DNA of 64,000 bases. Origin: Aricia agestis. Lineage: Eukaryota > Arthropoda > Insecta > Lepidoptera > Lycaenidae. The notes under the pieces are model-generated. The model saw nothing but the letters and a program-made list of their open reading frames with translations, ran no database searches and was not told the origin of the DNA. Of the stretch, positions 39,747 through 49,853 are shown one piece after another (within the stretch, counting starts at the first letter, position 1; each line of letters begins with the position of its first letter). The stretch is taken from positions 999,501 to 1,063,500 of the forward strand of contig NC_056419.1 of NCBI RefSeq assembly GCF_905147365.1, written 5' to 3'. The position numbers were made by a program, and so were the translations under genes.

Positions 39747-40005
39747 ACGTGGGAGGGCCATGCTTTAGCACGAATGGGCTGGCCGGCCGGCTCGGCCGGA
39801 GAAATACCACGTTCTCACAGAAAACCAGCGTGAAACAGCGCTTGTGCTGTGTTTCGCCGAGTGAGTGAGTTTACCGGAGGCCCAATACCCTAACCTATTC
39901 CCTTCCCTACCCTCCCCTATTCCCTTTCCTTCCCATCCCTACCCTCTTGCTTGCTTTCCATCAGGTGACCCGTTTGCTCGTTTGCTCCCTTATTTCATAA
40001 AAAAT
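39747..40005 (+). mobile_element. Family A LINE-tailed SINE, copy 9, internally deleted
   Basis: The head has an expanded 'ggctggccggccggctcggc'. The tail lacks ~62 bp: the sequence jumps from 'taccctctt' to 'gctttccatcagg', removing the LINE-coding part and leaving only the last UTR bases. A two-base match (tt) lies at the junction. Poly-A is short. Confidence 0.9.
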
Positions 40006-40780
40006 AGACATATTATTATCGTGACACACGACAGCTACACAATAGACATAACTACACAGCTATATCATCAATACAGCTTTAATGCAGCTCAGCCGAAGAT
40101 TTCTGATCGAAACGTAATGTACAGGCTTAAATTGTACATTTTATTTTAAGAAATTCTTTTTTTTATTTTTTGTAAAATTTTGGCCTGTACTGCACTACTG
40201 TGTTATTTGTTACAATAATTGTGGCAATATTTAAATACAAAGTCAATCTATGGATGCTGAAAATAAGTAAAATAATTATTTTAAATGTGAAATCAACATC
40301 ATAAACCAGATATTCAGAGTTTTGGCCGAAAATAGCATAAAGTTTTTTTTTACTCTTTGGACGTTTATTATACCGAGACTGCATCGCAGCTATATCGAAA
40401 CTGCCTTAATGCTAGATTAACACACCAGAATCCGGTCACATAAGTTTCCCGCCAAACGATAAGTTTGAAAGATTTCGATCGCAGTTGACGGCTCATCAAT
40501 ATAAACTTCCGCGTTACGGAGCAATAAATATCCTAAGTTTCATCACGATTGGAATAGTTTTTCCTATGAATTACTTCCTGCTTAAAGCTTGCTATGATTC
40601 TGGATAACTTTAGATACTTTAGCTAAACCTTGTTATAGGTAATCCATGCCCAATCAAATAGTATGATTTCATATTTTATAATATACTATTGAATGACACC
40701 TGCATTCTGCAATTCTGTTGCGCCTTAAATCGCTTATCGTAGGAACCGTACATTTTCTTGGATCAAATTAAATCAAAATA
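40006..40780. other. Unassigned sequence
   Basis: AT-rich. 40690-40765 ('ctgcaattctgttgcgcc', 'aggaaccgtacattttc') is an inverted Helitron family H scrap. Confidence 0.4.
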
Positions 40781-40794
40781 TTTTTTATTCGGAG

Positions 40795-40925
40795 TAATTT
40801 AAAAAAAAAAACTGAACGTTGATTACTAAGGTGCCTACCACCGGTTCGGGAACTAACCCGGCGAGAAGAACCGGCGTAAGAAACTTGCACTGTGGCCCCG
40901 TGCGAGTTTCTTACGCCGGTCTTTT
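40795..40925 (+). repeat. 'ccggttcgggaacta' repeat with inverted end
   Basis: 'gtgcctaccaccggttcggg', 'aactaacccggcgagaagaa', 'ccggcgtaagaaacttgc', then 'gcgagtttcttacgccggtc' as an inverted repeat of the preceding 20 bases, with ~15 bp between. Other copies lie at 11640, 44470 and 45195. Confidence 0.6.
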
Positions 40926-40964
40926 ACTAAAAGATGGAAAATCACAATTTGAACATATATAGTG

Positions 40965-41086
40965 CACCAAGGCTTTAAATTAATGTGTCAATGGGCGCTG
41001 CTGGTAAAGGAGAACTGTCAAAATGACGTTTTTGTATGAAAATAGTACTAGTTCCCCCTCTCGCCACGTTCATTCAAAGCATTGTC
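40965..41086. mobile_element. MITE family W, copy 2
   Basis: 'accaaggctttaaattaatg' / 'cattcaaagcattgtcg' ends and centre 'gggcgctgctggtaaagga', as in copy 1 at 34011. More diverged at the ends. Confidence 0.72.
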
Positions 41087-41149
41087 GAACTGTTACAATA
41101 TTATGACTTAGAACTAATTACAACAGGAATTATAAAAAATATTCTACTA

Positions 41150-41300
41150 GAATATTTTTTATAATTCCTGGCGTTTTTTTAATATATTTTTTTAGTGTAT
41201 AATAATAATAATTAATAACATATAAGTATACAGGTTTTTTGAACATAAGAAATAACTTCGTTCCATTCGGGTGTCCCTTGACACCTCTCAAGTTTTTCAT
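41150..41300 (+). repeat. Repeat R, plus copy
   Basis: 'ttttataattcctggcgttt', 'ttttttgaacataagaaata' and 'cgttccattcgggtgtccct' to 'tgacacctctcaagttttt'. The inverted partner at 63518-63720 has extra (gacttt)-type simple repeat and a duplicated 'aacgccatcta' module. Confidence 0.7.
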
Positions 41301-41765
41301 CACTAGTGCTTATTGTCAACGCTTCATGACATATGAGTTATGATTATGACATATTATGTAACAATCAAAATAATAATTCACGTGATTTTTGATAAAAATA
41401 CAACATTTCCAAATAACAACAAGTTGTTATCTAAATGAAATACGTTTCGTGGAATCTTAATCGAAATCTCCCCCGGCGTTTGTTATGGCGTCACCAAAAC
41501 ATCGTACGTACAATATTTTTATGATGTTACATGTCATGACGGATTCACAAAGTCCCGTCAAATAAAACCTTTTTGATTTTGTTGCAAACTTCTTTAGGTC
41601 AAATCAAATGGGTAAAACAATCATTTTGAACTTGTTTCGAACATAAGTAGATTCAAAGATTCAAAGGCTTTATTAGCTGGAAAAACTGTTCACACGCGTA
41701 ATATACTAAGCCAATACTGGCTGCCAGTCTTATTGGCAGCCAGTACTGGCTCTGTGAAAACTATA

Positions 41766-42284
41766 CTACTTCCTAAGAAATTGATTCATGGGTAGCTGAC
41801 GGAACTACGTCATTTGGTCGGGCTATGTCAATTCAATATTATTAGTCGAGATCTGACAGCTGGGTGTGACGTAACGCAACCAAATTACGTAGGTCCGCTA
41901 TCTGCCTATGAATCAACTTGGACATCGCTCTCGACTCCGGAGGTTGTGGGTTCGAATCCCGCGTTGGAAACATGTTATTTCCAAGTTTGGTTAGGACAAT
42001 GCAGGCTGATCACCTGATTGTCTGACATTACTTGTCCATGATGATCCATGCGTCGGATGGGCATGTAAAAAAGTCGGTCCTGCGCCTGATCTCTCGCCAG
42101 TCGTGTCGGTCTTCCGTCCCACTGGGTTATGAGAGTAAAAGGAATAGAGAGTGCTCTTGTGTACTGCGCACACACTTGGGCACTATAAAATTACTCCTGC
42201 GTACCTGGCCTGGTTTCAATTAAACCGGCCACCGTCACCGAAACCGGTGTGGGGAGTATTATTATGAATCAACTTCTCTGATAA
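41766..42284. mobile_element. MITE family E, copy 3, split by a SINE
   Basis: The left end 'acttcctaagaaattgattc' and 'cgtcatttggtcg' pairs with 'caaccaaattacgtaggtcc', 'ctgcctatgaatcaactt' and, after the SINE, 'ctctgataat'. The insertion lies ~10 bp from the right end, almost the same place as in copy 2. Confidence 0.78.
41920..42263 (+). mobile_element. tRNA-derived SINE, family D, copy 4 (no A box)
   Basis: Starts inside the head ('gacatcgctctcgactccgg'), keeps the B box 'gggttcgaatccc', full body and 'accgaaaccggtgtgggg' plus a short (ATT) tail. Perfect 12-bp duplication ATGAATCAACTT (41908-41919, 42264-42275). The 5' truncation removed the A box. Confidence 0.95.
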
Positions 42285-42391
42285 TAATTTTGTATTTTTG
42301 TGTTTGTATTGAATTAGAAACACACAGCGAACATAGTGACAAAACATTGCTTAACTATAACGTCTATATTATCCACAATACAATACAATTT

Positions 42392-42652
42392 GACGACCCC
42401 TGTGGCTCAGTTGGTGGGCTATTGGTAGCTCAAGCCGGGGGTCGCGGGTTTGAATCCCGCCGACGGAACAAAAAGTTTTCAAAGTTCCTGGGTCATGGAT
42501 GTGTATTAAATATGTGTATAATATAATAAAAATCTTAAATATATGTATAGTATAAAAGTATTAAGTAAATATATTTCCGTTGTCTGGTACCTGTAACACA
42601 AGTACTTAGCACGGGGCCAGACTACGTGGTGTGAAGCGTCCATAGATATTTA
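42392..42652 (+). mobile_element. tRNA-derived SINE, family F, copy 1
   Basis: The head 'gacgacccctgtggctcagt' has the A-box region, and the B box is 'gggtttgaatccc'. The AT-rich middle has 'aatatgtgtataatataata' and the 3' part 'gttgtctggtacctgtaaca' to 'ggtgtgaagcgtcc'. Lacks ~10 bp ('gtccttcag') present in copy 2. Confidence 0.9.
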
Positions 42653-43141
42653 TTAGTAAGGTAATAAACAAACATCCACAGCTACTAAAGCATTGTTTTT
42701 GTTATGCAGCAATCATAAAAGATTGATATTTTTATTGCAACAAAAATAGCGATTTAATCAAACGTGTTCCCGATGGAAAAAAATGCACGTCACCACAACT
42801 TCAAATGTAAACGCAACCTAATCGCAACCCATCGAGACTTAACCCAAACTCTCTCGCGACCATTACAACCTACCGGTAACCATGACAACCTTGTTACGTT
42901 CTATTTGCGAATGAAATTGCCAATTTTCTCCTTTACCACGAACGTTCAAATTAACCTCGCCAAATATTTAGACTTGATTAAAGACAAAGAGTTTCTGGAT
43001 TCCGCGAAGCTTGTGTCAATTTAGCGTAATTGGCGGTTTATATGGATTTAGGAGCATAATTGTATGTGTTTTTCATTGTTTTTTTGTTTGTATTGAATAA
43101 AAATAAAAAGTACGAGAGTAATTTTTATGAATAGCATATTG

Positions 43142-43411
43142 GTACTATCGAGAAGTTGATTAATAGGCAGATGGAAGACCTTCAAAATTTGGTGGCCTTA
43201 TGTCAAACCCAGCCGACATAAAACTGCTAACATTAACCCCGCGTTCGATTAAGCTTTAGAAACGATCAAAACCCTCAAAATGCCTCCTATTTTGAGCGTT
43301 TTGATCGTTTTTGACGCTTAATGGAACGCAGGGTAAATTGGCATAGCATGGTTAACATGTTGACTGACGTAGGTCCGTCAACTGCCTCTGAATCGTTTTT
43401 TTCGATAGTAC
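43142..43411. mobile_element. MITE family E, copy 4, carrying a TAA-flanked MITE
   Basis: Ends GTACTATCGAGAAGTTGATT and 'aatcgtttttttcgatagtac' are inverted; arms with 'gcagatggaagacc' / 'gtaggtccgtcaactgc'. A 97-bp palindrome (43237-43333) is inserted in the centre. Confidence 0.8.
43237..43333. mobile_element. TAA-flanked 97-bp palindromic MITE
   Basis: CCCCGCGTTCGATTAAGC / 'gcttaatggaacgcaggg' ends, inner 'gatcaaaaccctcaaaat' / 'attttgagcgttttgatc'. TAA at 43234-43236 and 43334-43336. Nested in family E copy 4. Confidence 0.85.
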
Positions 43412-43689
43412 AATCGTACAATAATCAATATAGATCTCGGTAAAGTATATCTATACCTATATTAATTAAATTTATAAATTTAGAAACTAATTATTTTGCA
43501 CGATGTTGCCGGAATCTTCGTTGAGCTAAAATATCACTAAGGAATTTTACATATACTTACCTATAGATACAACTCTCTAATACACTTTTTTGGGATATCG
43601 ACATCAAAAATTTCATCAGAATCGGTTAAACTAAAGCGATGACAGGAAGAGAGACGCGTTTGTATTCTAATATTATGCAGTCTTCCACC

Positions 43690-43925
43690 GTGTGATTCTC
43701 GCGTAACTTTCTGCCACGCACTGGAACTCTGAAACGAATTATCGCCAGCAGTATTTCCGGACCTATACAACCTGCAAACCTTCAAGAAGAGAGCGTATCC
43801 CTCTAAAGGCCGGCAACGCAGCTGCAGCTTTTCTAATGTTGCGATTGTCCATGGGCGACGGTAGTTGCTTTCCATCAGGTGACTCGTTTGCTCGTTTGCC
43901 CTAATGGGCATTGTCCAAAAAAAAT
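43690..43925 (+). pseudogene. LINE 3' end, copy 3 (partner of family A)
   Basis: 'gtaactttctgccacgcact' through 'gccagcagtatttccggacc' and 'aaaccttcaagaagagag' to 'ggccggcaacgcagctgc'. The coding frame now holds small indels ('gtatccctctaaagg'). LINE-type diagnostic bases (aatgTtgcg, gacggTag) are present. Ends with poly-A near 43925. Its 5' border lies at the same spot of the LINE as in copy 1. Confidence 0.85.
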
Positions 43926-44440
43926 CACATGTACTTTTTATATTTTTTTTCGTTAAAATAGGGTATTTTAAGAATATAAATTAAATAATTTTGAAATTCG
44001 TTGGCTAGTTTTTTCTCAATAAATTTTTAAAGTTTCACTCTGACGTCATCATCGGCCGCAATTGACCTCTGCAGTATGTTTTAAATTTCCTTTCAATCTT
44101 ATTTATAATGACTGTTTCGTCAAATGCAAGTTCTCATTACGGGAAAGCTGATACGAGAAGCTTACCAAAAGTTTGAAACGTAATGTTGGTCGAATTTATA
44201 GCTAATTTAACGCCATTGAAGGTCAAACAAAGGTTAAACATATTTGTTCAAAAATATAAGTAACTAATGGGTATTTTTTTCGTTTATATACAGAAAAACG
44301 ATCACTGACCTTATTCCTCGAAATGTTTTTGTAATGAGCAAAATTTAAAAAAAATGGACAATCCCCATTGTGTAAAGATAAATGTATAGACAATATTATA
44401 TATGCGTTACTATGGGTTTATTAATAAAATAAATAAATAA
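43926..44440. other. Unassigned AT-rich sequence
   Basis: No recognised feature; a short (aata)n tract near 44425-44445. Confidence 0.35.
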
Positions 44441-44469
44441 AAATTGTTTTATTTTTGAATAGATTTTAA

Positions 44470-44565
44470 GAAAATACTTTTAGAACGTTGATCTACATGA
44501 TGCCTACCACCGGTTCGGAAACTAACCAGGCGAGAAGAACCGGCGTAAGAAACTCGCAGATCTGA
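44470..44565 (+). repeat. 'ccggttcggaaacta' repeat
   Basis: 'tgcctaccaccggttcgg', 'aaactaaccaggcgagaag' and 'accggcgtaagaaactcg', as at 40795. The inverted relative at 45195-45290 lies on the other side of the palindromic CGTCG element. Confidence 0.6.
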
Positions 44566-44815
44566 TAAAGATCTAGCGCTCCTATGGTTCTCATATATTA
44601 TATATACATTCCTCGCAACACGATTTAATTTCACTTAATTAAAATCCTCAACAGCAACAGAAGAATTGCAACTCTTCTCATCAGTAATTTAGACACGTTT
44701 AATCGTCGAAGTAATTACGGAGGCGAGGCACGCGGTAAAGTTTTCGGCCCGGGACTGACGGGGATACGTGATTACTGAAACAAAGAGCTGACGGATTCGG
44801 CTTTATAACTGGCTA

Positions 44816-45076
44816 AGGGCCGGGAGTGGGACACAAAAACACGACATGACGCGCGTCGTGAAAAACTACGACACGACATCGTACGACGTCGCGTCGTAGA
44901 AAATCACGTAGAAAAGCAATGATGAATTTCTACGACACGACGTCGTACGATGTCGTGCCGTAGTTTTTTACGACGCACGTCGTAGATTCCCACGACACGA
45001 CGTCGCGCGTCGCATCGTGAAACGACCTTGCGTCGTGGTACGACACGACGTCGTGTCGTGTTTTTGTGTCCCGGCT
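44816..45076. mobile_element. CGTCG-rich palindromic MITE-like element
   Basis: Inverted ends 'gggacacaaaaacacgaca' (44828) and 'gtcgtgtttttgtgtccc' (to 45071), with a GCCGGG / CCGGC cap outside. The interior is a dense series of short palindromes such as ACGACACGACGTCGT and 'cgacgtcgtacga'. CpG density is very high against AT-rich flanks. No ORF of interest. Target duplication not resolved. Confidence 0.75.
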
Positions 45077-45194
45077 CTATCTGGTAGCTGTAAATTATAC
45101 ATTAGCTTGGGTAAAAAAGGTAAAGTATTTTAGTTTACCTAAAGTTTAAAATAAAAACGGGACTTTATTACTAAGACTTCGTTGTGTTGTTTTT

Positions 45195-45290
45195 TTGGTA
45201 AAATGTGGGCCACGGACGAGTTTCTTATGCCGGTTCTTCTCGCCAGGCTGGTTCCCGAACCGGTGGTAGGCACCAGTATTTCAAAGTTTT
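45195..45290 (-). repeat. 'ccggttcgggaacca' repeat, inverted copy
   Basis: 'gggccacggacgagtttctt', 'atgccggttcttctcgccag' and 'gttcccgaaccggtggtagg' form the reverse complement of the unit at 44470 and 40795. Confidence 0.6.
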
Positions 45291-45306
45291 AAAGTTAAGT
45301 AATCAA

Positions 45307-45809
45307 TCTCTATATATTAATACGTGAGCCAAAAACTTTGTATCCCTTTTGACGAAAAACGGGGAAACGTAGGTGAATGAAATTTTGCACAGTTATAGTT
45401 TACATGGTGAAGGAGTGCATCAGACTAATATTATTTTGAAATTATGCTTTTATCATACATTTTTTTAATAAATAAAACATTATACACACTACAACACACA
45501 CACTAGGAAAAATGACAGATTTTTGAGTGACAAGCCTATACATACGAATTATACTCTTTTATTTATGGTTGAAGTCCGTTGACAACAAGGTGACAAATTA
45601 AAAATGGATTATCGTTTTTTTTATTGAATCTTAGCAACTTAGCTATTATTAGACAATGCTTACACGGTCAGTCTGAGATCAGCTGAGTCTCAGAGACAAG
45701 GGTTGAAAAAAATATGATTTAAAGTCAATATTATTTTTTACAAAATATAGGTAGTAGTCCTAATGTCGTTGAAAGTGAGGTCGAATTTCGACCATTGGGC
45801 GATCTCTAG
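45307..45809 (+). mobile_element. Non-autonomous Helitron, family G, copy 2
   Basis: TCTCTATATATTAATACG after A (45306) to CTAG (45806-45809) before T, with the same GGTCGAA-T-TTCGACC hairpin 12 bases before CTAG. About 85-90 percent like copy 1 by eye, with small indels (an extra ~30 bp near 45720-45765). Confidence 0.93.
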
Positions 45810-46533
45810 TAATAATAAATAAAGATTTTATAATTTTCTCCATACATTATCTGTCAAACTTTTCCTAAAATTAAATATATGTAATAATAATTAATTGCCT
45901 CCGAGTCTTCGATCACTAATATACAAGATACACAGTCCGCGGCAAAAAACGACCTCACTAAAAGAGCACCAAACGCAACATTCTGGTGGACTTTCGATTT
46001 AGTAGTGCTCGAACGCTCCGCTGGGAAACATGTCCCAGTGCTCGTTCAACAATTGTAAAAATCATACGTTTAAAACGCAAAAAAAGGATGGAATTTCATA
46101 TTTTATCCTAATATATTTCATACAATTGTATTATAAATATTGGTATTTCGTTAAGAAATCAACAAAAAACAGTTTTAAAATTAAGTTGTAAATAAATCAA
46201 CACGAGGTATAAACCATCTCAATTGCGAATACTTATACTAAAGGTACTTATCGTAGTTTATCATGCCCACTTTTAAATTTTTATAAAGAAGATTCCTGTT
46301 AAAACTGTAAGATGAAATGCACAATACGTTGCCTAGTCACGTCTACATATTATCCCTATTCAGGTAACCCTTTAATATTCATGTCGCAGGGCGTAGGGCG
46401 CAGGGCGTCGCGTAGGAGGCACGTGGCTCTACAGCCTACTCAATATCACATTGACGGCTCTTTAACATTTATACCCTGTTTAATACTGTCAACGGAGGGA
46501 TAACTTAAACGTAAATGTCACTGCAAAACAATA
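45810..46533. other. Unassigned sequence
   Basis: 45930-46040 is less AT-rich ('gcggcaaaaaacgacctcac', 'gctccgctgggaaacatgtc'), but no family match was found. The ORF at 46312-46503 (63 codons) has no domain. Confidence 0.35.
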
Positions 46534-46541
46534 GATTAAAC

Positions 46542-46836
46542 CATAAAGTTAATATACCTAGCGGAATAGAGAAACAAAGGCCTGAGCAAGAGAGATGTCA
46601 CTATCAGTAACACAGCGTGGTAAAAAGAGACGTGTGATACATGACAGCAGCACTCTTTTTTTGACGTCCAGTCGGCACGTGCCGCACTTTGACAATTTAA
46701 TCTCATAGAAATCATGTTCAATCATGCTGTTGCAGTGTATACGTACACGTATTTTTACACACAGATGAAACCACTTTGGGTTTCGTTTGACAGCTCGAGA
46801 TTGTTGCTCTATTCTGCTAGGTATATTAACTTTATG
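46542..46836 (+). mobile_element. CATAAAG MITE with 8-bp TSD, copy 3 (intact)
   Basis: 295 bp. Ends CATAAAGTTAATATACC and GGTATATTAACTTTATG, ~30-bp inverted repeats with one mismatch. Perfect 8-bp duplications GATTAAAC at 46534-46541 and 46837-46844. The interior has 'gacgtccagtcggcacgtgc'. Non-coding. Best reference copy of the family. Confidence 0.95.
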
Positions 46837-46914
46837 GATTAAACTTAGTTTGACTCCTGATAATATCGTAAATTATTCTACTTAGGTTGGAAACTCTAGT
46901 ATACGTCTAAAAAA

Positions 46915-47105
46915 TCCGCCAAGAACGACGGGTTCTGTAACATGATAGAGAAAAATAGGCCAAAAAATTTAGTTTTTTGCATAGGATAGAGGTGAAAATT
47001 TTAGTAGCCTAGCTATCGCGGTTCTAGAGATACAGCTTGGAGATAGACAGACATCGAAGTATCAGTAATAGGGTCACGTTTTTACCCTAGGGAACTTTTA
47101 AAACT
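46915..47105 (+). repeat. 'gaccggccaagtg' repeat, diverged 3' portion
   Basis: 'tagctatcgcggttctagag', 'atacagcttggagatagaca' and 'agtaatagggtcacgttttt' match the right half of the repeat at 6393-6535. Confidence 0.6.
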
Positions 47106-47224
47106 ATGTTGCCAAGCTGGAACTGGAATACTGCCACAATGCGTTTCCCGTTAAATACTATCCCTTTCAGAGCTCAAAGTTTATAACAAACATTTAATTT
47201 TTTAAATCGATTTGGCAAAGCGTG

Positions 47225-47411
47225 AAAGTAGATAGCTAGCTAATTTTAGGGACTACTGGGTCTTCACACCCGAACTGCTAAACCGATTTTCCTGAAATGA
47301 AATAAGGAGATATTTTGAGTCCCGAAATATGATACTTTCTATACCGGAAAATGTACGGTTCCCACGCAATAAATAAATTTCGGTGCAACGGAGTTGCAGG
47401 CACCGTCTAGT
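47225..47411 (+). mobile_element. Helitron family H, diverged copy
   Basis: 'ctgctaaaccgattttcctg', 'gatattttgagtcccgaa', 'taccggaaaatgtacgg' and 'caacggagttgcaggc' to 'accgtctag'. The 5' start is diverged. Confidence 0.7.
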
Positions 47412-48054
47412 AAATTTTAATAATTTGTACTTTAATGTTAAAGAAACTGTTTTGGTAAGATCATCCACCTAATACAATATAACGCAAAAAGCTAATGCGT
47501 TTTTACAAACTTTTTGAAGCTATCAAAGAGAAATTTCTAGTGAAATCTAAAGCCTTTTTACATTCTAAGTGCAGCTACCGTGGTTTTGCAGCTGTTAGCC
47601 AAGTTAAGCTACGGCTGAGGCCCGGGTCCATAAGGTGATTAAAGATTTTCCGTACGCAACGAAAATGTAGGAGTTTCGAGAAATATTTGATCTCTTTTGC
47701 CCATACTGATATGAAAGTATTTCTATCTGCCTAAACTACTGAACCGATTTTTATGAAATTTTGTATGGAGAATGAAAAAAGATAAGATTTAAATATTATA
47801 TCGTTGCATACAAATGTAACGGCTAAGCCGGTCGTTCGCGCGGACGCATATAAATCCAGCCTTATCGTGTTATCAGATATTCAAATTAAGAATGTAATTC
47901 ATTATTTTGTTAAATTCTGCATTAAGTACATTATTTAAATATTGTGGCGGTACCCAAAATTAACGCCACATTCCTGCATTGCGCTATCGAAATTTTCTAA
48001 GCGCGTCGGTAGCGCGTCGGTATATTATATTCGATAGCTGAAATGTATCACGTA
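47412..48054. other. Unassigned sequence
   Basis: No clear element. 47690-47770 ('ctaaactactgaaccgattt') resembles Helitron debris. Confidence 0.35.
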
Positions 48055-48125
48055 GGCTCCGGCCTGACCGAGCATAACACCTCGCTCGGTCGGAAGATCT
48101 TCCTTTGCGGCTTCCACGCATTATT
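48055..48125 (+). repeat. 'ggcctgac...gatcttcctt' repeat, copy 2
   Basis: 'ccggcctgaccgagcataac', 'acctcgctcggtcggaagat' and 'cttcctttgcgg' match 22055-22118. Confidence 0.55.
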
Positions 48126-48138
48126 CCCACAATATTAT

Positions 48139-48428
48139 ACTAGCTGTTTCCCGCGACTTCATCCGCGTCCACGTCAACATTTTACTTTCGTAAAAACATA
48201 TTTTTTTAATAAAAAGTATCCCATACTAATAAATAAATAATAAATAAATAAATCATTTATTTCAGACTAAGTCCATAATTTGTTAATCCAATAAGATCCA
48301 ATCAATTTATGTTACTATATAATATGTTACTTCTTTCCAAGAGTATATTGTGTACAAAGTTTCATGATGATTCGTTGCGTGAATGCGTAACAAACATCCA
48401 CGCTTTCACATTTATAATATTAGGAAGG
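48139..48428 (-). mobile_element. Helitron-like element with (aata)n expansion
   Basis: CTAGCTGTTTCCCGCGAC near 48142 is the inverted 3' end. 'gctttcacatttataatatt' to 'aggaagga' at 48403-48428 is the inverted 5' end. A simple (aata)n block at 48224-48255 is in the middle. Confidence 0.65.
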
Positions 48429-48671
48429 ATAATATAATTCTACAATGTGTCGCCTTGGTAAAAAGTTCAGTAACTTATTTTGTAAGTTATATAATTTGCC
48501 TAAGTTACGTCGTTTGGGAATCTCTTGGGGCTGTTACCAAAAAAATTGTACGAAGGAAATATTAGCACAAATATTTAGATTAAAACAAAGTTGTTAACAA
48601 CATGAAGTCTATTTAAAGTTGAGTCGGAAAGTTCAAAAAGTATTGTACTATACAAATTATTATTTAGATTA

Positions 48672-48989
48672 TCAAATATATAAAATTCTTGTGTCACAGG
48701 GTGCGTGGTTGAACTCCTATGAAACGGCTCGACCGATTTTCATGAATCTTAGCGAGCATATCGGCTAGGGTTGAGAATCGGACATCATCTACTTTTTATA
48801 TTGATAAGTGCATTATTTTGTTGAATAAATAATAGTAAATTATTACAACTCGAGACTGACGGCGACCATTGTTTGTGTGATGGGATAGCGATGGACGTTG
48901 CCATGGTGCCATACTTATTTAGTCAATTCAATAAAATAATATGGGCGAAATACTTTATATGGCAAAACAACGTTTGCCGGGACAGCTAG
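48672..48989 (+). mobile_element. Helitron family J-like, 318 bp
   Basis: TC after A (48671), 'aatatataaaattcttgtgt', 'acggctcgaccgattttcat', 'ttagcgagcatatcggctag', and an end 'cgtttgccgggacagctag' with CTAG 48986-48989 before T. Confidence 0.78.
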
Positions 48990-49542
48990 TAAAAACATAA
49001 TACCTATTGAAATTTAATTAAAATCCCAATTTCCGAATATCATTATGTAATTATAATATTTAAGTCGACGAATCTATTGATTAGGATAATCATATCAACA
49101 ATGGAGGATAGTTAATTATTTAAACACGATACGGTTTTCGATTTAATATTCAGACTAACCCCATGTGCCCCCTCCTTCAGGCTTACTCCTTCTACCCCCA
49201 TATTCCTCCCCCATTTTCCTGACATTGAAGACTCAATAACGTCTACACAGCGATATTGTACTATGTTAAACTTCGAACGTTACAGCTTGATGGTAATTTT
49301 TCACGTGTCCATACGAATTAAACCCATCAAGCCCTGGATAAGCTCACCGGTGAGCGAGACGCAATAGAATAACAATAGATTTCCAAGAATCCACGATCGA
49401 AGGATTAAAATATGCGAAAGTGAATATCTGTTATTTTGGGTAAAACCACTAAACCGGTTTAGATTTTAATGGGGAATTAACGGCGAGAAGAACTGCAGTA
49501 AGAGATTATCTGTCAATAAATCTATTTAAATCCAATCATTTT

Positions 49543-49853
49543 ATACGTGGGAGAGCCATGCTTCGGCACGAATGGGCCGGCTCGACCGGAGAAATACCAC
49601 GTTCTCACAGAAAACCGGCGTGAAACAGCGCTTGCGCTGTGTTTCGCCGAGTGAGTGAGTTTACCGGAGGCCCAATCCCCTACCCTATTCCCTTCCCTTC
49701 CCATCCCTACCCTCCCCTATTACCCTAATCCCTCTTAAAAGGCCGGCAACGCACCTGCAGCTCTTCTGATGATGTGAATGTCCATGGGCGACCGAAGTTG
49801 CTTTCCATCAGGTGACCCGTTTACTCGTTTGCCCCCTTATGTCATAAAAAAAA
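49543..49853 (+). mobile_element. Family A LINE-tailed SINE, copy 10
   Basis: Complete: head 'tacgtgggagagccatgc', tract, tail, poly-A 49846-49853. The tail reads 'gatgatgtgaatgtcc', with extra changes at the usual diagnostic position. Confidence 0.93.

Noticed and set aside
42400..42460. tRNA gene suggested by 'gggtttgaatccc'
   Set aside because: Part of SINE family F, repeated at 31108 and 52859.
42764..43024. 86-codon ORF with even codon composition
   Set aside because: No recognisable domain, no transcript context; not strong enough to list as a gene.
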